Shown here: positions 43,069-54,905 of the stretch, in pieces
How the letters are laid out: each line of letters starts with the position of its first letter
Numbering within the stretch: the stretch's first letter is position 1
Source of the DNA: Platerodrilus igneus
Taxonomy: Eukaryota; Arthropoda; Insecta; Coleoptera; Lycidae
Direction of reading: 5' to 3'
Assembly: GCA_036346225.1 (NCBI GenBank)
Contig: JARFIW010001320.1
Span: 558,001-622,000 of the forward strand
Length of the DNA stretch: 64,000 nucleotides
The notes under the pieces: model-generated
What the model was told of the DNA's origin: nothing
The model's input: only the letters and a program-made list of their open reading frames with translations
Database searches by the model: none
Position numbers and translations under genes: made by a program

Positions 43069-44904
43069 TTGTTGGCCAAAAACTTAATAGTCTTATTATC
43101 GTCCGCAATTACCATGGCTACCAAACACACACTTACAATTTTTATTTACCTTCTATACAGGTACTCCTATGGAATTACGATTAATCGGGGCATCTACTTG
43201 CAAAGATTGCCTAACATAACATTTTATGAGGCATCTTGTCAAATTTTGTTTAAATTTAATAACCCTTATCCTGTGCTTTTAAATCATAAATGCATGGACG
43301 ACATTTGTAAGTCAAACACTAAATTTTGCGAAATGATACAAAGTTTTACTTCATATTTTAAAAATATTTATCCACATTTAAACGTCGAGCACATATCGGA
43401 AAATGAATTACTATTAGCAGATGACGGAGAAGTACACGACTTCCAGTACATCACACGTAATCACGTCCCGCGACTCTTTACTACCCAATACGAAGTTAAC
43501 CTTCTAATAAAGCGAATTACAAATATTCGAAACATTCCAATATATAGTTTAGGGTACAAAGACCCATTGTACTTGCTTAGAGAACACAGTAACTGCTCTG
43601 ACCAAACTATTCTACTAGCGGTCATGGCAGAGTTGATTGATATCCACGAATGGACCCGTTCATTTTCTGAGATGTGCCAGACTCGCAAACTAACATTAGA
43701 TATAGTCCCTATGCAGGACCTAACCAATGCTTTAGATAGAATTAAGAATGAAATTCAAACTTATGACCATATCTTATCTTTAGATTCTATATCTTCATAT
43801 TATTCATTACTTGTCACGGAATGCACCATGTCACAACATACAGCATTAGTTGGCATTCATGTTTCACTGCTGAGGCGATCCTTAAAAGGTTTAACAATGA
43901 GAAGGTTTATAACACCACCTTTTGCTTGGGAGTTGCACACCTGCTCAGTCACGATTCCAACATCAGACATTGGGATAGCAAAATCCTCTAACGGTTGGAT
44001 TGTTCTTACACCTACGTGTGATCCTTTTCTTGAGGATCTATGCTTCATTAATCATCAATACGATGGTAATGCACTAACTATATCTTGTGCTAAGCATCTT
44101 CTTCAGGAAGGTACTGCCAATCAACTAGGCAACGTGTGTCCAATTCAGTGTAGAGAGACTGGTGGTGAGACTGAATTTATTACTCGCCTAGATGCTAATA
44201 CATATTTAATCACCCACCCACGTAACACAACTGTGGTCAGGTGTAACAACTCAGTTTATCATTTAAGTGAATTTCCAAACATTGGGGCAATTGCAGTTCA
44301 GTTGCCATGTAATTGTCGAATACAAGGAGAGCAAATAGCTATTATTGGCACCGGAATAACATGTGTCACACAGGACACTATGGTAACACTTACGCATTAT
44401 TTACCGGCCGAATGGATAAAGTTTCAGGGCCTAACAATTCCAACTCAAGAAAAACCACCTTTGAGATTCGACAAGTTACAGGATTGCTTGAACGATCAAT
44501 GGCTCTCACAGACACTCAGCCATTCAAGCATTACAACTAGAGATTATCTTCTGGGCGTTATCTTTTTATTCATTACTTTCCTATTCCTATTTATGTTACT
44601 CCTTTATTACAAAATCAGTAGGGTATCAAAAATGAACACGCAAATTACTTCCTGCCAAGCCCGTCAAACATTTTCCACCAGACAACACACCCCTGATCCA
44701 ATTCCTTTAGACCATTTTCCTTCATCGATAGAAACGCCACGATCGACATTTAAAGTGGATGATTACTTAGTGCCATCTCCACCTACACAACACGCATACG
44801 GACCTTTGCTACCAACGCTTCCGGCTAGGTCACAAATATTATTGACAGGAGGCAAATGCAAAAGAGGTCCAATTCTTTCTACTAACTTTACTAAGCAGTG
44901 CTGA
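43069..44904 (+). CDS. env: Envelope gene 2, intact open frame
   Basis: Open for 611 codons plus a stop; the first ATG in frame is 43114, followed by a hydrophobic signal-like stretch. It is related to env1 along its length. Both have a C-x(n)-C surface block (DDICKSNTKFCEM here), the sequence SYYSLLVTECTMS, the block PPFAWELHTCSV (TPFAWENDTC in env1), YLITHPRNTTVVRC (FVITHPKPLIVIHC in env1), and VQLPCNCRI (LPCSCSL in env1). A strong membrane anchor (GVIFLFITFLFLFMLLLYY) lies near residues 492-514, followed by a proline-rich tail of about 95 residues. Unlike env1, I see no dibasic cleavage motif followed by a hydrophobic segment. It may thus be an uncleaved companion glycoprotein. The role is inferred. 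Confidence 0.82.
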   Translation: MLAKNLIVLLSSAITMATKHTLTIFIYLLYRYSYGITINRGIYLQRLPNITFYEASCQILFKFNNPYPVLLNHKCMDDICKSNTKFCEMIQSFTSYFKNIYPHLNVEHISENELLLADDGEVHDFQYITRNHVPRLFTTQYEVNLLIKRITNIRNIPIYSLGYKDPLYLLREHSNCSDQTILLAVMAELIDIHEWTRSFSEMCQTRKLTLDIVPMQDLTNALDRIKNEIQTYDHILSLDSISSYYSLLVTECTMSQHTALVGIHVSLLRRSLKGLTMRRFITPPFAWELHTCSVTIPTSDIGIAKSSNGWIVLTPTCDPFLEDLCFINHQYDGNALTISCAKHLLQEGTANQLGNVCPIQCRETGGETEFITRLDANTYLITHPRNTTVVRCNNSVYHLSEFPNIGAIAVQLPCNCRIQGEQIAIIGTGITCVTQDTMVTLTHYLPAEWIKFQGLTIPTQEKPPLRFDKLQDCLNDQWLSQTLSHSSITTRDYLLGVIFLFITFLFLFMLLLYYKISRVSKMNTQITSCQARQTFSTRQHTPDPIPLDHFPSSIETPRSTFKVDDYLVPSPPTQHAYGPLLPTLPARSQILLTGGKCKRGPILSTNFTKQC

Positions 44905-45336
44905 GCAGACCAACCTCCCAATACCGAAATCAGCAACTTACGTCAGCATGTAAAAGTCAAGCCAGCTATAACAACAATAGTGCTTCAATTTAGTGACGTG
45001 ACGAGTGCCGATAACACTAAATGCCAATGCATTTCCGTGAGTGGACAATCTTGCATATGACAAATTTTATACATTGTTTTTCTATGTAACTTTTATTATT
45101 GTATTAGTCTTAAGAAGTACTAACACTCCATATAGATTTATTATGTAACTTTTGTATTCGTATTACCTATTACTTACCTGTTAACCAAAATCTAAAGATT
45201 ATATAATTTACTTGTCAACGCTGTTGCTTATACTAACGACAAATTTTCAGTAACTAATGTTTCAACTTTTTTTATGTTTAATTCAAGATTAAGGTAACTC
45301 AAACTTGGGGACCAAGTTTCCCTGAGGGCAGGCATA
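44905..45336 (+). other. 3' untranslated region and polypurine tract
   Basis: Non-coding AT-rich tail of the element. The purine-rich GAGGGCAGGCA at 45324-45334 lies two bases before the 3' LTR, where the plus-strand primer is expected. It is short and broken by a C. Confidence 0.5.
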
Positions 45337-46047
45337 TGTAACAAATGGCTTATCACAATATTTTTTTATCAAAAGTTTTTAGTATAAATATTTTAGCCAA
45401 TGTAGCAATTTGAGTTTTGAAATCTTATTTCAACTATTTGCACAATTCAAAACTTACAATAAATTTCTCATAAATTATTAATAATAAAATTTGCTAATTA
45501 TTTCTTAAGAATTTAACTACATTGTTGCAATCATGCATGGCAAGGAAGTTGGTCAACCCAAACACTCATAATGCAGGATGTGCAGTATCATAATTGCATC
45601 ACCTTGTACTTTCCATGAAGGAAACATGATTGAATTTGAGCATCATAGAGGGTGATCCAAAAGGACCACTCTTGGCAGTAGTTAGTGTACTTTAGTCGCG
45701 AGTGGTTGGGCACTGATCAGCTCCCTTGACATGATGTAAGTACTTGCTTGTATTTTTTATTTAAATGTAACTTTAAGTATTATTTCATATGTAACAATGT
45801 AATCTTTATACTTCTTTCTTATGTAACACTTGATATGCCGCTCACATGCTTAGAATATAATAAATTGGATAAATTTGATTGTGTAGTCATTATTGTGCGG
45901 TCTGCTCTGATTTTTATGTATACAATGGCAATAGTAGCATATGCTTTAAGATCCCATGACTAGGACATTTTATCGTCCCTGGTCTCAGCAAGTAGGTCCT
46001 CTCGTTCTACGCTACCCCTTCTTTACCTAAAAAACCCCTACGTTGCA
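45337..46047 (+). repeat. 3' LTR of the two-envelope gypsy element
   Basis: 711 bp, TGTAAC to GTTGCA, followed by the target duplication GTAT at 46048-46051. About 14 substitutions and one missing base separate it from the 5' LTR. The ATG/donor motif is unchanged. Confidence 0.95.
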
Positions 46048-46051
46048 GTAT

Positions 46052-47810
46052 TTTGGTCGTATTGGGAGTGGTTCATAATTTTCCTGGTTATAGGAAGTTT
46101 TTTAATAAATATTCCTCTCTAGTGTGTACTTTAAACATTTGAGGTTGTTTACTGTTGGGTCGTACTTTTTTCGCCCAGGACGAATTGACTGATATATAAA
46201 CCCTTCTTTGGAATCATATTTGATAAAGAAGTCATAATGAAGATACAATATCTCAAATGGTGATGGTTTTTATCGGGCTTCTTGTAATAGAATTGGATAT
46301 TAACTGGGAAGGTGGATCTCTCATCTTTTCAATTTCCTTAGCATGTGAGCGGAATATACTTGCATTTGTGTATGACCTTTTTCCAAAAACGTTTGGGAAA
46401 CGATCACACCATGTTCCACAGCAAGATTAAGAAACGCGTTTCCCATTACGATGTTTCTGCTTTGGTAACCTCAACTGCCCGAAAACATTATAATCAGTTT
46501 CTTTTCTTTAAGACAATATTGTTACAGTGAAGTTATTATGCATGTGGCAAATATTGATGAAACTTCACCTTCTGTTTCGTTCCAACAATAATTGGCACAG
46601 TGATGATTGCGCAAATTCATCATCATTAAGTCTTCAGTCAACTCATACTTCACCTTTACTCTCTTCTGTTTGCTGTTCACATATCAGTATGATAGCTTTG
46701 CTTATAAAGTAAAATTCTGTTATTGAAATATTATTGCCAAAATTATTATCCACACACACAATTGGGACGTCATCAAACAGATGTTCGTCAGCAATGGGCA
46801 TTGAAACGTTGAGAGGTGTAATAATTGAAGATGCATTCAATGTATTAGATTCCAAAGAGTCATTATTTTCTGCCCTACTTTGAGCACAGGCAAAAACCAA
46901 AGCCATAATTTTTTTCAGTTCGACTTGCCATTCTGAAAAAAAGCATAGTTGAAACAGATAAAGTGTTGATAGTGATCGAGTGCATAAAATAAAAGAATTT
47001 TTTAAAGCTAAATGATATATCAAATAAGCAAGCTTTCGAAAATTTATGGAAAGATTTTGTAGCACAATAATATACAGCTCTACTTTGTTCACATATCCCA
47101 TCCTAAAATTAGCCTTTATAAACTACAAAATTTGTCGTATTTCACAAATGCAATTTGATTGATCAGCACAATGCAAAATGCCGTATCACACAAAGCATGA
47201 GTTTGTAATATTAATAGATAATGAAATTTAAAATTTATTTAAAGGACATAAAACAAATCTACAATCCTTAATACATACAACAAACTAAGTGAACAGCAAG
47301 AGTTGAGCAAAATTCTTAATTTTCCATGTAAAAAAAAACTTACATCCTGGTCAGTGTAGTAACTTTGGTTGGAGCATTGGAAAATCAAATGTAAAGTTAT
47401 CCCTTCGAGAAACCGTTTCTAAGATAATCGAATTTAAATGTTTCATGGCATACTAACATTTATCATAGCGCCCCCCGCCCCCCTCATACTTTATCCAGGC
47501 TTGCGACTGGCCCAAAAAGCTGGTTCATGTTTAAGGACCAACAGGCCAAAAATAACAAAGTTTTACACCTCAATGAACTAATAATTATAAGTATGTAAGA
47601 ATGAACTGGCAAAAAACAAAAAGAATAACACAAAATCAATAACAAACCAAACAGCAAACATGTATTAAATTAAAATTGTTCAATAAAACTTTAAGTAAAT
47701 GTTCAAAATGACTTCTATTCTTAGTACACAAAGATTAATTCTGCAAATAAAATGGGACTATACACCCTTTACACAATCTCTGCATCTACCCATAAAATAA
47801 GTACAAAGCA
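46052..47810. repeat. Dispersed repeat, copy 2, right part
   Basis: Continues copy 2 from TTTTGGTCG, matching about 3417-5650 of copy 1. It contains the N-terminal part of the unrecognised coding remnant (minus strand, 46052-46400) and the mariner 3' tail (47440-47810). The 462-bp segment of copy 1 is absent at 47292. It ends where the BEL/Pao remnant begins. Confidence 0.87.
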
Positions 47811-49394
47811 AACGTTGTTAAGATTGATGTTCTGAACATATTTTGATTTGTCGAAACATCTGACGAATGCCACAAATAAAGGCATATTCCATTAAGCGAA
47901 AATTAATTAATATACAAAATACATCAGTTTGCAATTTTGGATCTGCATAAAGACGGTCATTTAATGATTTATTAAATTCATCTTTAGACAACACATCAAA
48001 AACGATATGTAGAGGAGTAGAAAGCAATTCTTCTTTAAGCAGAGGTTCTATTGCCTTTAACCCTTCAACACAACAATAAACCTGTAAATTGGTCGTGGCA
48101 TTTTGAATTGCAGTTTGATCCATAATAATAAATCTTAAAGTGGAATTTATTGCAACGAGTAAATCAGGACCTGAATATTTTAATGATTCCAAAATATAAG
48201 GTACAGGTTCAGCAACTATAACATCGTGAATTTTTCCACAGTGGTAGAACGTTTCATCGGTTAAGCGTAGATTGCTGAAATTTTTACAAACTGCTGGGTC
48301 AACAGCACAAAATGACAAACGATCTGTGATTTTGTCAAATACGAAAGCTTACATTTTGTATTCAACATCTTCATTATGTTAAGATGTAAATGATAATTGA
48401 GTTTGACCACGAACAGGTCTGAAAGATGATCCCTGAAATAGACGTGTAGGTTTTATTTAAAGGTAATCGAAGCAATTGACAACATATAAATGAAATCAAA
48501 TTACATTGACTAGCGCTATCGATTAGGAATCTCAACCGCTGGTGAATACTCATTGTTGATTCAATTTTAACGATCGCTGTCTCTAAAAGAATGGTGTAAT
48601 TTTTATCTGAACCTTCCTTAGTTGACGTTGAACAAAAATTTACATTTGCTTAATTTATATTTATAGGATTAGATAATAATTGATTATTTGTATCAATACT
48701 CAGTCGGACTAGGAATATGTAATGCTGAATGTTGGATTCCGCACAACGACATAAAAATTTTGAAGGATATAAAGACCAAGTGAGCTTATGATTGAGACAG
48801 TTAATACACAATGTTTTATCTTCAACAAAAGAGATGCGTCTTTGCAGAGAAAATTCAAGAAATTTGAAACACTTGGCTAATCTACGATTTCCGCCTTTAC
48901 ATAAAGCACATTTCAAATCGTCATTATTATTTACTTCTTTTGTGGCAAAGGCTACTGCTACTGCTGGTTTGATCTAAAATTTTGACTTCCTCTTTTACGA
49001 ACGTGGCTAGCTCATCCTCCCTTCAACCTCCCTTCAACAATTGTTTAAAAAAACATTGGGTATGATTGTCTAGCTTTGATGAAACGATAGAAGCGAGAAT
49101 AAAATCAGACAAGTTTGTAATGTTTAATTTACGAACAGCATTGATTGCAGAATCAACTTTTTCGATAAATGAATTTATACTAATAACACCCGTTTGAAGC
49201 GCTTTAAAATTAATGATCTAAGAAAGATAAGTGTCAGGTAAAGTGCGTTTATTTTCGTATTTTTCAATTAAAGCGACTTGTAGTATAGAACAATTTTTTG
49301 CCATCGGAAACATACCAGAGCCTAATGTCAGTGCACTATTCTGTAATTTTCCCAATAAATAATGTATTTTGCAAGTATTGTCCAAATCAGAATT
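47811..49394 (-). pseudogene. BEL/Pao retrotransposon: gag end, protease, start of reverse transcriptase
   Basis: Minus-strand continuation of the BEL/Pao polyprotein that starts at 56061. In order: SDLDNTCKIHYLLGKLQNSA and MFPMAKNCSILQVALIEKYE (Gag core, 49394-49220), then the zinc-binding region CALCKGGNRRLAKC and TLCINCLNHKLT (48910-48780). An aspartic protease follows with RLRFLIDSASQCNLISF near 48530 (active-site D-S-A). The region LTDETFYHCGKIHDVIVAEP typical of BEL/Pao comes after it, and the start of reverse transcriptase (GIRQMFRQIKICSEHQ) is near 47830. Several stops and shifts are present. The element is cut off at 47811 by the dispersed repeat, so most of reverse transcriptase, RNase H and integrase are missing. 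Confidence 0.85.
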
Positions 49395-50137
49395 TGTTAC
49401 GTGCCAAATTGGCACTAAACATTGTTTTAGGTTAATTTTGATGTGCGGAAGTTTCGCGCCATAATTTCAAAAAACTCGGGGCGCGTATTTCCGTCACGTC
49501 AGAGTGCGTTTGCGCCAGATCGCGCGACGCGAGTGGAGTAGGGACAAAGTGGAGGGAAGTTTCCGTTAGACGCTTTAACGTGGCCGTTTGCCTTTGAACA
49601 TCGAGAAGGGCGGTCGTGTCAGGCCGTGTTGCCTTTGAACACCGATAAGGGCGGTCGTGACTGGTATCGTATCTTTATTTTATTATGTAGATTCCTTTGC
49701 TTATCTGTGTTTGTCTTTTCCTAATTAACCTATTCCTTAATCGTTCCGCTACATATAGAAGTCTGATACGACCTTGGAGTAATCTACGACCCTAGAACGA
49801 GCCGGATGTCCATGCTCCGCCAACAGCACCGGAGCAGTCACCATCTTTAATTGCCTTAAAAAGGGCCCTCCGTAGCCCTGGTGGATTTCAACAGAAGCCA
49901 ACTTTAAACCAGGGACATATTCATGTGAGTATTTGCCGTATAACGATTGTCTTAAATTTATATTTTTCCGATAATTACGTATTAAATTTGTGCATTGGTG
50001 ACGTCATTGATAGATGGGCGCGCCGAAATCTGTACAAGATTAGCGTTACCAACCGCCCGTGGCGTCGCTTATTCCGCGCTTGCGCGATGTATTTATCGAC
50101 GTTTTAAACGTAAGAATTCGTTTTTTAAACCGTAAGA
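49395..50137 (+). repeat. 5' LTR (copy C) of the TGTTACGTG family
   Basis: 743 bp, TGTTACGTGCC to CCGTAAGA. It carries a tandem duplication of about 40 bp near 49580-49665 (GCCTTTGAACA followed by AAGGGCGGTCGTG, twice) that the 3' copy lacks. TGGCGCC at 50140-50146, two bases after the LTR, is the start of a lysine-tRNA-type primer-binding site, but the match does not continue. Confidence 0.9.
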
Positions 50138-52015
50138 ATTGGCGCCTTAATGTGTGAGGTTATGATACATACTTTCTTTATAACCATACAATGTATTAAC
50201 TAATGTTATTTAAAAAGCTATTTCATTTAAAAAAAATTAACAAACGTAATTAACTATATTATCTAATATCTGTTGACCTTAAAACCGTATATCCGTGTTT
50301 TGGAACACTCCACATTCCTAGATGTCAAAAATAATTGCTATGGTAATTAAAGGTGAATACCGCCATTTTGAAATTACAATTTAGCTGTGTTATAAAATAT
50401 TTTTTAAATATAATGTTAGTTTAATTTTTAATGTTGGATGTGGTTGTGGACTCCAGTTATATTGTTGAGTGATAGTTTGTTTTTAGATGCAGGTGTGAGC
50501 TTTTAGGAAACATTAATCACTTAACCCTATTTTTTTCCACGTAAGTACACAAAATAAATAAGCATTTAACTAATTTTATGCCTTTAAACACGGTTTATTA
50601 CAAAATTATCTACTTTATATCAAATTAAAACATAACCCTTCGTGTTTTTTTTTTAAAAACCGTACATAAATAATCTTGTGTGTTTACATTTTCTAAAAAA
50701 AGTGCCTTAGGCATTTACCTGTTTGATTATGATATTCGAGTTATCTTTACAAGAAACCTTATGTTTAAAAACGTTTATTGTAGTGAATTGCCCCTTTAGA
50801 ATATCTTTTAAAAATGCTAGATTAACAGTTCTTGTTGTATTTGTTAAATAACATATTACCTACGTGTTTTTTTAGTTTTTTGGATACTTAGCGTGATTAA
50901 ATTTGTATATTATACCTTACGAATGCTTTCCTAAGAAGTTTTTACCTTTAAATATCTTTATCGTATTGACTTGAAGTAGCGGTACCGTTTTTTACTTTCT
51001 GATTTACCTCAGTATTGTATACCTGATATATCGTGTCTCAAATATAAATTCAAAATGAATATTTCACACCTTAAGTGTTTTCTATAACCGAAATCATTTA
51101 GTATTATTCACAATTACATATATATAACAAAATTGTTTGTCCAAATATAGATTTCCTACTTACCTGAGTTTTTAGTGTCTTTTAAACCGTTATTTTGACT
51201 TAATCGGATGTATTTTTTTTTCTTAGACATTATCTTGCTTTGATATAGTTTTAAAAGTTGTTCCCTTGAATGTTTTAAACAGTATAACCTATAAATGCGT
51301 TTTATAGAGGTTCTTGCTTTATATATAGTAACGAAATATACCTAACCACATCTTTTACTTTCCAAAATGTTGTAATAAACTGGATCTCTTTATATCTGCT
51401 CCTTTGAATACTGAAATAAAGAAATTTCCGTTAACGTTTTATTATTTAAACTCATTTACGATAGTTGTTGATAACTCCCGCAATATCGAATCAACATTCC
51501 AATAATTTGGAATACTAACTTTTTGTATATGTATCGTGGAATTTTTCTTTTGTATAGCGAGTATGAGTTTGTCTTGATAGCATATTTTTTTTAGATATTG
51601 ATATTTCAACGTACTTTAACATTCATTAAGCGGAATTTACTGTCGAATTTGGTCGTCCACTGTCTATAAGTCTAGAAGAGACCCCATTATAGGGCCGGTC
51701 GCTCAGCGTTACGTAACTCTAGACGAGAATTTGGTTGGTAAGTTTGTCGTTTTAGAATTTGTGAATCATTTTTTTTAATGATGATGTTCAAATTTTTCCT
51801 TATTGGTTTGGGTAGAACTCAAATGAGAGCTTCCCATCCCCGTAAATATATGCTTTATAAAATATCTTTTTGTTTTTCAACAATTTTATTAGTGAATCGA
51901 GTTTTAATTACTCTTATCTCTTCACATATTGATTTAAACCTCATTAAATGCCTTAAAATTATCTTTAAAATCGTTTAACCCTACGTATATCTAAGAGCTT
52001 TTCACGTTTATTTCT
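50138..52015. other. Decayed internal region, no gene seen
   Basis: T-rich sequence after the 5' LTR with only short frames. Nothing resembling gag, protease or reverse transcriptase could be read on either strand. Confidence 0.6.
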
Positions 52016-52203
52016 TTGACAATGTACCTAATGTTTTCTGCTCTCACTTGGCTTAATAACTTAAAACAACCCGCAGGTCGTTTGGCAAGATGGAACTTGC
52101 GTATCTCTCAATTCACTTTTGATGTTAGGCATAGGCCTGGCAAATTAAATATCGTACCTGATGCCTTATCTCGTGATGTTGTCTCTCTTAACATTCCAAT
52201 TTA
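52016..52203 (+). pseudogene. gypsy RNase H fragment
   Basis: Sixty-one codons reading SALTWLNNLKQPAGRLARWN and VRHRPGKLNIVPDALSRDV. This is the end of the Ty3/gypsy RNase H domain with the conserved HRPGK...NxVPDALSR block (catalytic D). The upstream DAS and E blocks are not recognisable. It is the only coding evidence that the element is Ty3/gypsy. Confidence 0.85.
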
Positions 52204-53877
52204 ATTCCTGATACCTGGTATCTTAATATTGATTAAACCCTTACGATTTACCTAATATTTTTTTGTTCTCACCATCAATTAGTTAACTTTAATTACTTAT
52301 TCCCTCTCTCATACAGTATATAATCTCTTACACGTTTAACTTTACTTACCCTAAATTAGCTATCTTTTTCCTTTTGGTTGACTTTTCCTTGACCGTACCG
52401 TTACTTATATATCACTTCATTCTCTACACCCCCCAATATAACTCTGTTGTTTCATTTAATTAATCCTCGAACATTTCTTACAGCATATTATTTGGTTTTT
52501 AGTATTTTTCTTATGTCATTTAATTTTGTGTGGTAATTGTCGTAACTTTGGTTGAAATAACTCATTGAATTTTTATGATTGGTTTTAGCTGATGTTGAGT
52601 GGATGATTTTTTTCTTTGGGCCCACATAGGAGTCGCGACCTATGCCATTGAAAGAAATAGTTCATATTCGCAGTTGCAAAAAGCTAGGATTGTCTATTCC
52701 ATGTGTTTTTCCTCTGAATTATTACAGTCGCTCACATTATACTATAGCATTATTTGTTTCTTTTTCTACCAAATCAACATAACTTATAAACATTTTTTTT
52801 CATTGTTTTTTATTGAACTTCGTGGTGAGACGCTATCGCTTCTTATTGATATCTTATTAAATTCTCGGTTGTTTTAGCATATTGGAACAGTGTACCTGTA
52901 TTTAACTGCTTGTAATTGGGCATTTTTGTGTGTCTAGGCTGCTACCGTTTTGAAAAACTACCTAAAACAGTTTGTTTTTGTGTGAATGAATCTGTAATGA
53001 TACTTTTAAGTTGTTGTGTCAACTTTTGTCTGATTTTCTTATCGTAGTGGATGCACTCGTTAGGAAAATGATCGTACTAGTTCTCTTAAGAGTCTAGTGA
53101 ATTGTGACCATATGTTATACCTATCTTGTCGGATTAATATCGCAGGTGGTCCTTCAGACTGCGCTGTGTTTTAACAGGGACAACTCTCTACCTTCTCTCG
53201 GACGATTGTCCAAAAACTCTACTTTTTCTTATCCTGCTGTCTCCGTTTATGCCTTATTCTTCTTTCGGTGGACCTGTTCTTGTCCCGGAACACCCGTCTG
53301 CCACATAAGAGTGATGTTCCCTCACTCCGAGCTACTGGCCACATTGGCTGGTTGAGTAGCGCTTTGCTATCCACCTTTCTGTCTCTTTTGCTCAATGCGA
53401 GCCCTTTCTCTACTTTCTTCTACCTGGAAGTGCCTCTTATGCATTCCAAATAACCTACCTCTTTCTTTTTACCGTTCCTGTTTCTCTGCCTTTTCATTTC
53501 CGTTAGTCACCGTGTGGTTGCGCGGGAGGTTTTCACAGACACCTGGACCCCGTCTCTGGGAATCTTTCGTGAGGTCATGCGGTGCCGCTGTCAGCGCATG
53601 GGCACTGGCAGTGAAGGTATGTATGAGTGTGTGAATGTGTGAGTGCATGTGTTTATATCTATGAATCGATATATCGTGTGGGTATTGGGTGATTATATCA
53701 CCGATATCGATTAACGCCGGGTGCAGGGATGCACCCAAATGCCTTTGCCGGTCCCCCGTGCCGTTTATTGTAAACGGACCTGCTTTACAGGTCGCTCTTT
53801 TTAGAGGGTACGAGAAAATCCCTATTCAACGGCTCCACGGAGCCACTCTATCTTTACCTTTATCTATTGTCTTTGGT
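52204..53877. other. Decayed internal region, no gene seen
   Basis: T-rich stretch up to about 53100, then a more GC-balanced part (53100-53830) with short frames of 60-90 codons on both strands. I recognise none of them. Integrase blocks were not found. Confidence 0.55.
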
Positions 53878-54245
53878 AATAACTAAGCTAATATCTTTAT
53901 CTTATTTATTATCTTAGATAATACCCTTAGTTTAATATCGTTATCTTACCAATTACCTATAATAATAACCTTAGTTTAGTATCGTTATCTTACCGACTAC
54001 CGTTAGTAATAACTTTAGTTAAATTCGCGTTATCTTACCTGGTTATCTTTAGTAATAACTTTTGTTTAATATCGCGTTACCTTACGTACTATCTCTAATA
54101 ATAACTTTAGCTTAATATCGCGTTATCTTACCTAGTATCTCAAATAAGAACTAAAGCTTAATATCGTTATCTTATCCATTACCTTTGAGGATAACAATTT
54201 AAGCTCATTATCGTTATGTTATCTATTATCTTTAACAACAATTTG
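53878..54245. repeat. Minisatellite, unit about 43-48 bp, about 8 units
   Basis: Imperfect tandem repeats of the form TAATAACTTTAG, TTTAATATCG, CGTTATCTTACC, then a variable stretch. Units start near 53882, 53930, 53975, 54018, 54062, 54107, 54150 and 54195. It lies inside the decayed gypsy element, near its 3' end. Confidence 0.85.
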
Positions 54246-54905
54246 AGATCTTGTCTTATCTTTTTATCGTCCTAACGTTTGGTATTTATGACCAGACGTG
54301 GGAATTATTTTTCTTGAAATTTGAGTGAAAAAGCTAGCCTGATATAGAAATGTAATTTGTTAGGTTAGCCACATAAGGATTTAGTAGGGTGGTACTTTTG
54401 GTAAATTTGTTGATTCACAACTATGTCATGGACAAGTTTTAATGTGTATCGTTAGTAAGCCAAAGTACCAGTAACAAAATTTGCTAGAGTGTAGAGTGAC
54501 TCACTCTATGAACATTTTTAAATTTGGTCACTTCTTGCCAACAAAGAACAGTTTTGATGCAGCGCTAATGTGTGTTTGCACGTAAAAACTTTAATGTTAG
54601 CTTTAGTTTAGATAGGTTAGGCGACTTGTCGCATTTGTTTTAATTTAAGTAGTGTTTCATGCTCCCCGACAAATTTGTGCTGTCGATTATTAGTGTAGTC
54701 AAAAACAATTGGGCTACATATTCCGTTTCCTGGTAATTCGGTAGACGTGTTATCGGTCAAAAAACCAGGTGGCGCCTTATATAAACATTTTGTAGGTTTT
54801 AAGTTAGGTTTTATGTAGGGTAGTTAGGACTTAGATTTTAAGCTGTTACTGTGCTAAAAGACTTATTCTTTTTTTAAGTTTTTTCTTTTGTGGCTTTGTC
54901 GCAAT
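54246..54905. other. 3' internal region of the decayed gypsy element
   Basis: No coding sequence. A polypurine tract is not evident before the 3' LTR; the last bases are CTTTGTCGCAAT. Confidence 0.5.

Larger units (their letters stand above)
33475..46047 (+). mobile_element. Ty3/gypsy endogenous-retrovirus-like element with two envelope genes
   Basis: A 12,573-bp element bounded by LTRs (33475-34186 and 45337-46047) and a 4-bp duplication GTAT (33471-33474 and 46048-46051). Gene order is gag, pol (protease, reverse transcriptase, RNase H, integrase), env1, env2. The LTRs differ at about 14 positions plus one 1-bp indel in 711, i.e. about 98% identity, so it is a fairly young insertion. It splits dispersed repeat copy 2; copy 1 at about 3418 shows the empty site. 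Pol has three one-base breaks and env1 has stops and shifts; gag, integrase and env2 are open. Confidence 0.93.

Noticed and set aside
43069..43113. Direct splice from the LTR donor (33873) to the acceptor at 43067-43068
   Set aside because: The phase is wrong and a stop follows within a few codons; only the route through 42947-43001, or an internal ATG at 43114, leaves env2 readable.
53104..53886. Several 60-90 codon frames on both strands in the decayed gypsy element
   Set aside because: No recognisable motif, mutually overlapping, and inside a decayed element.
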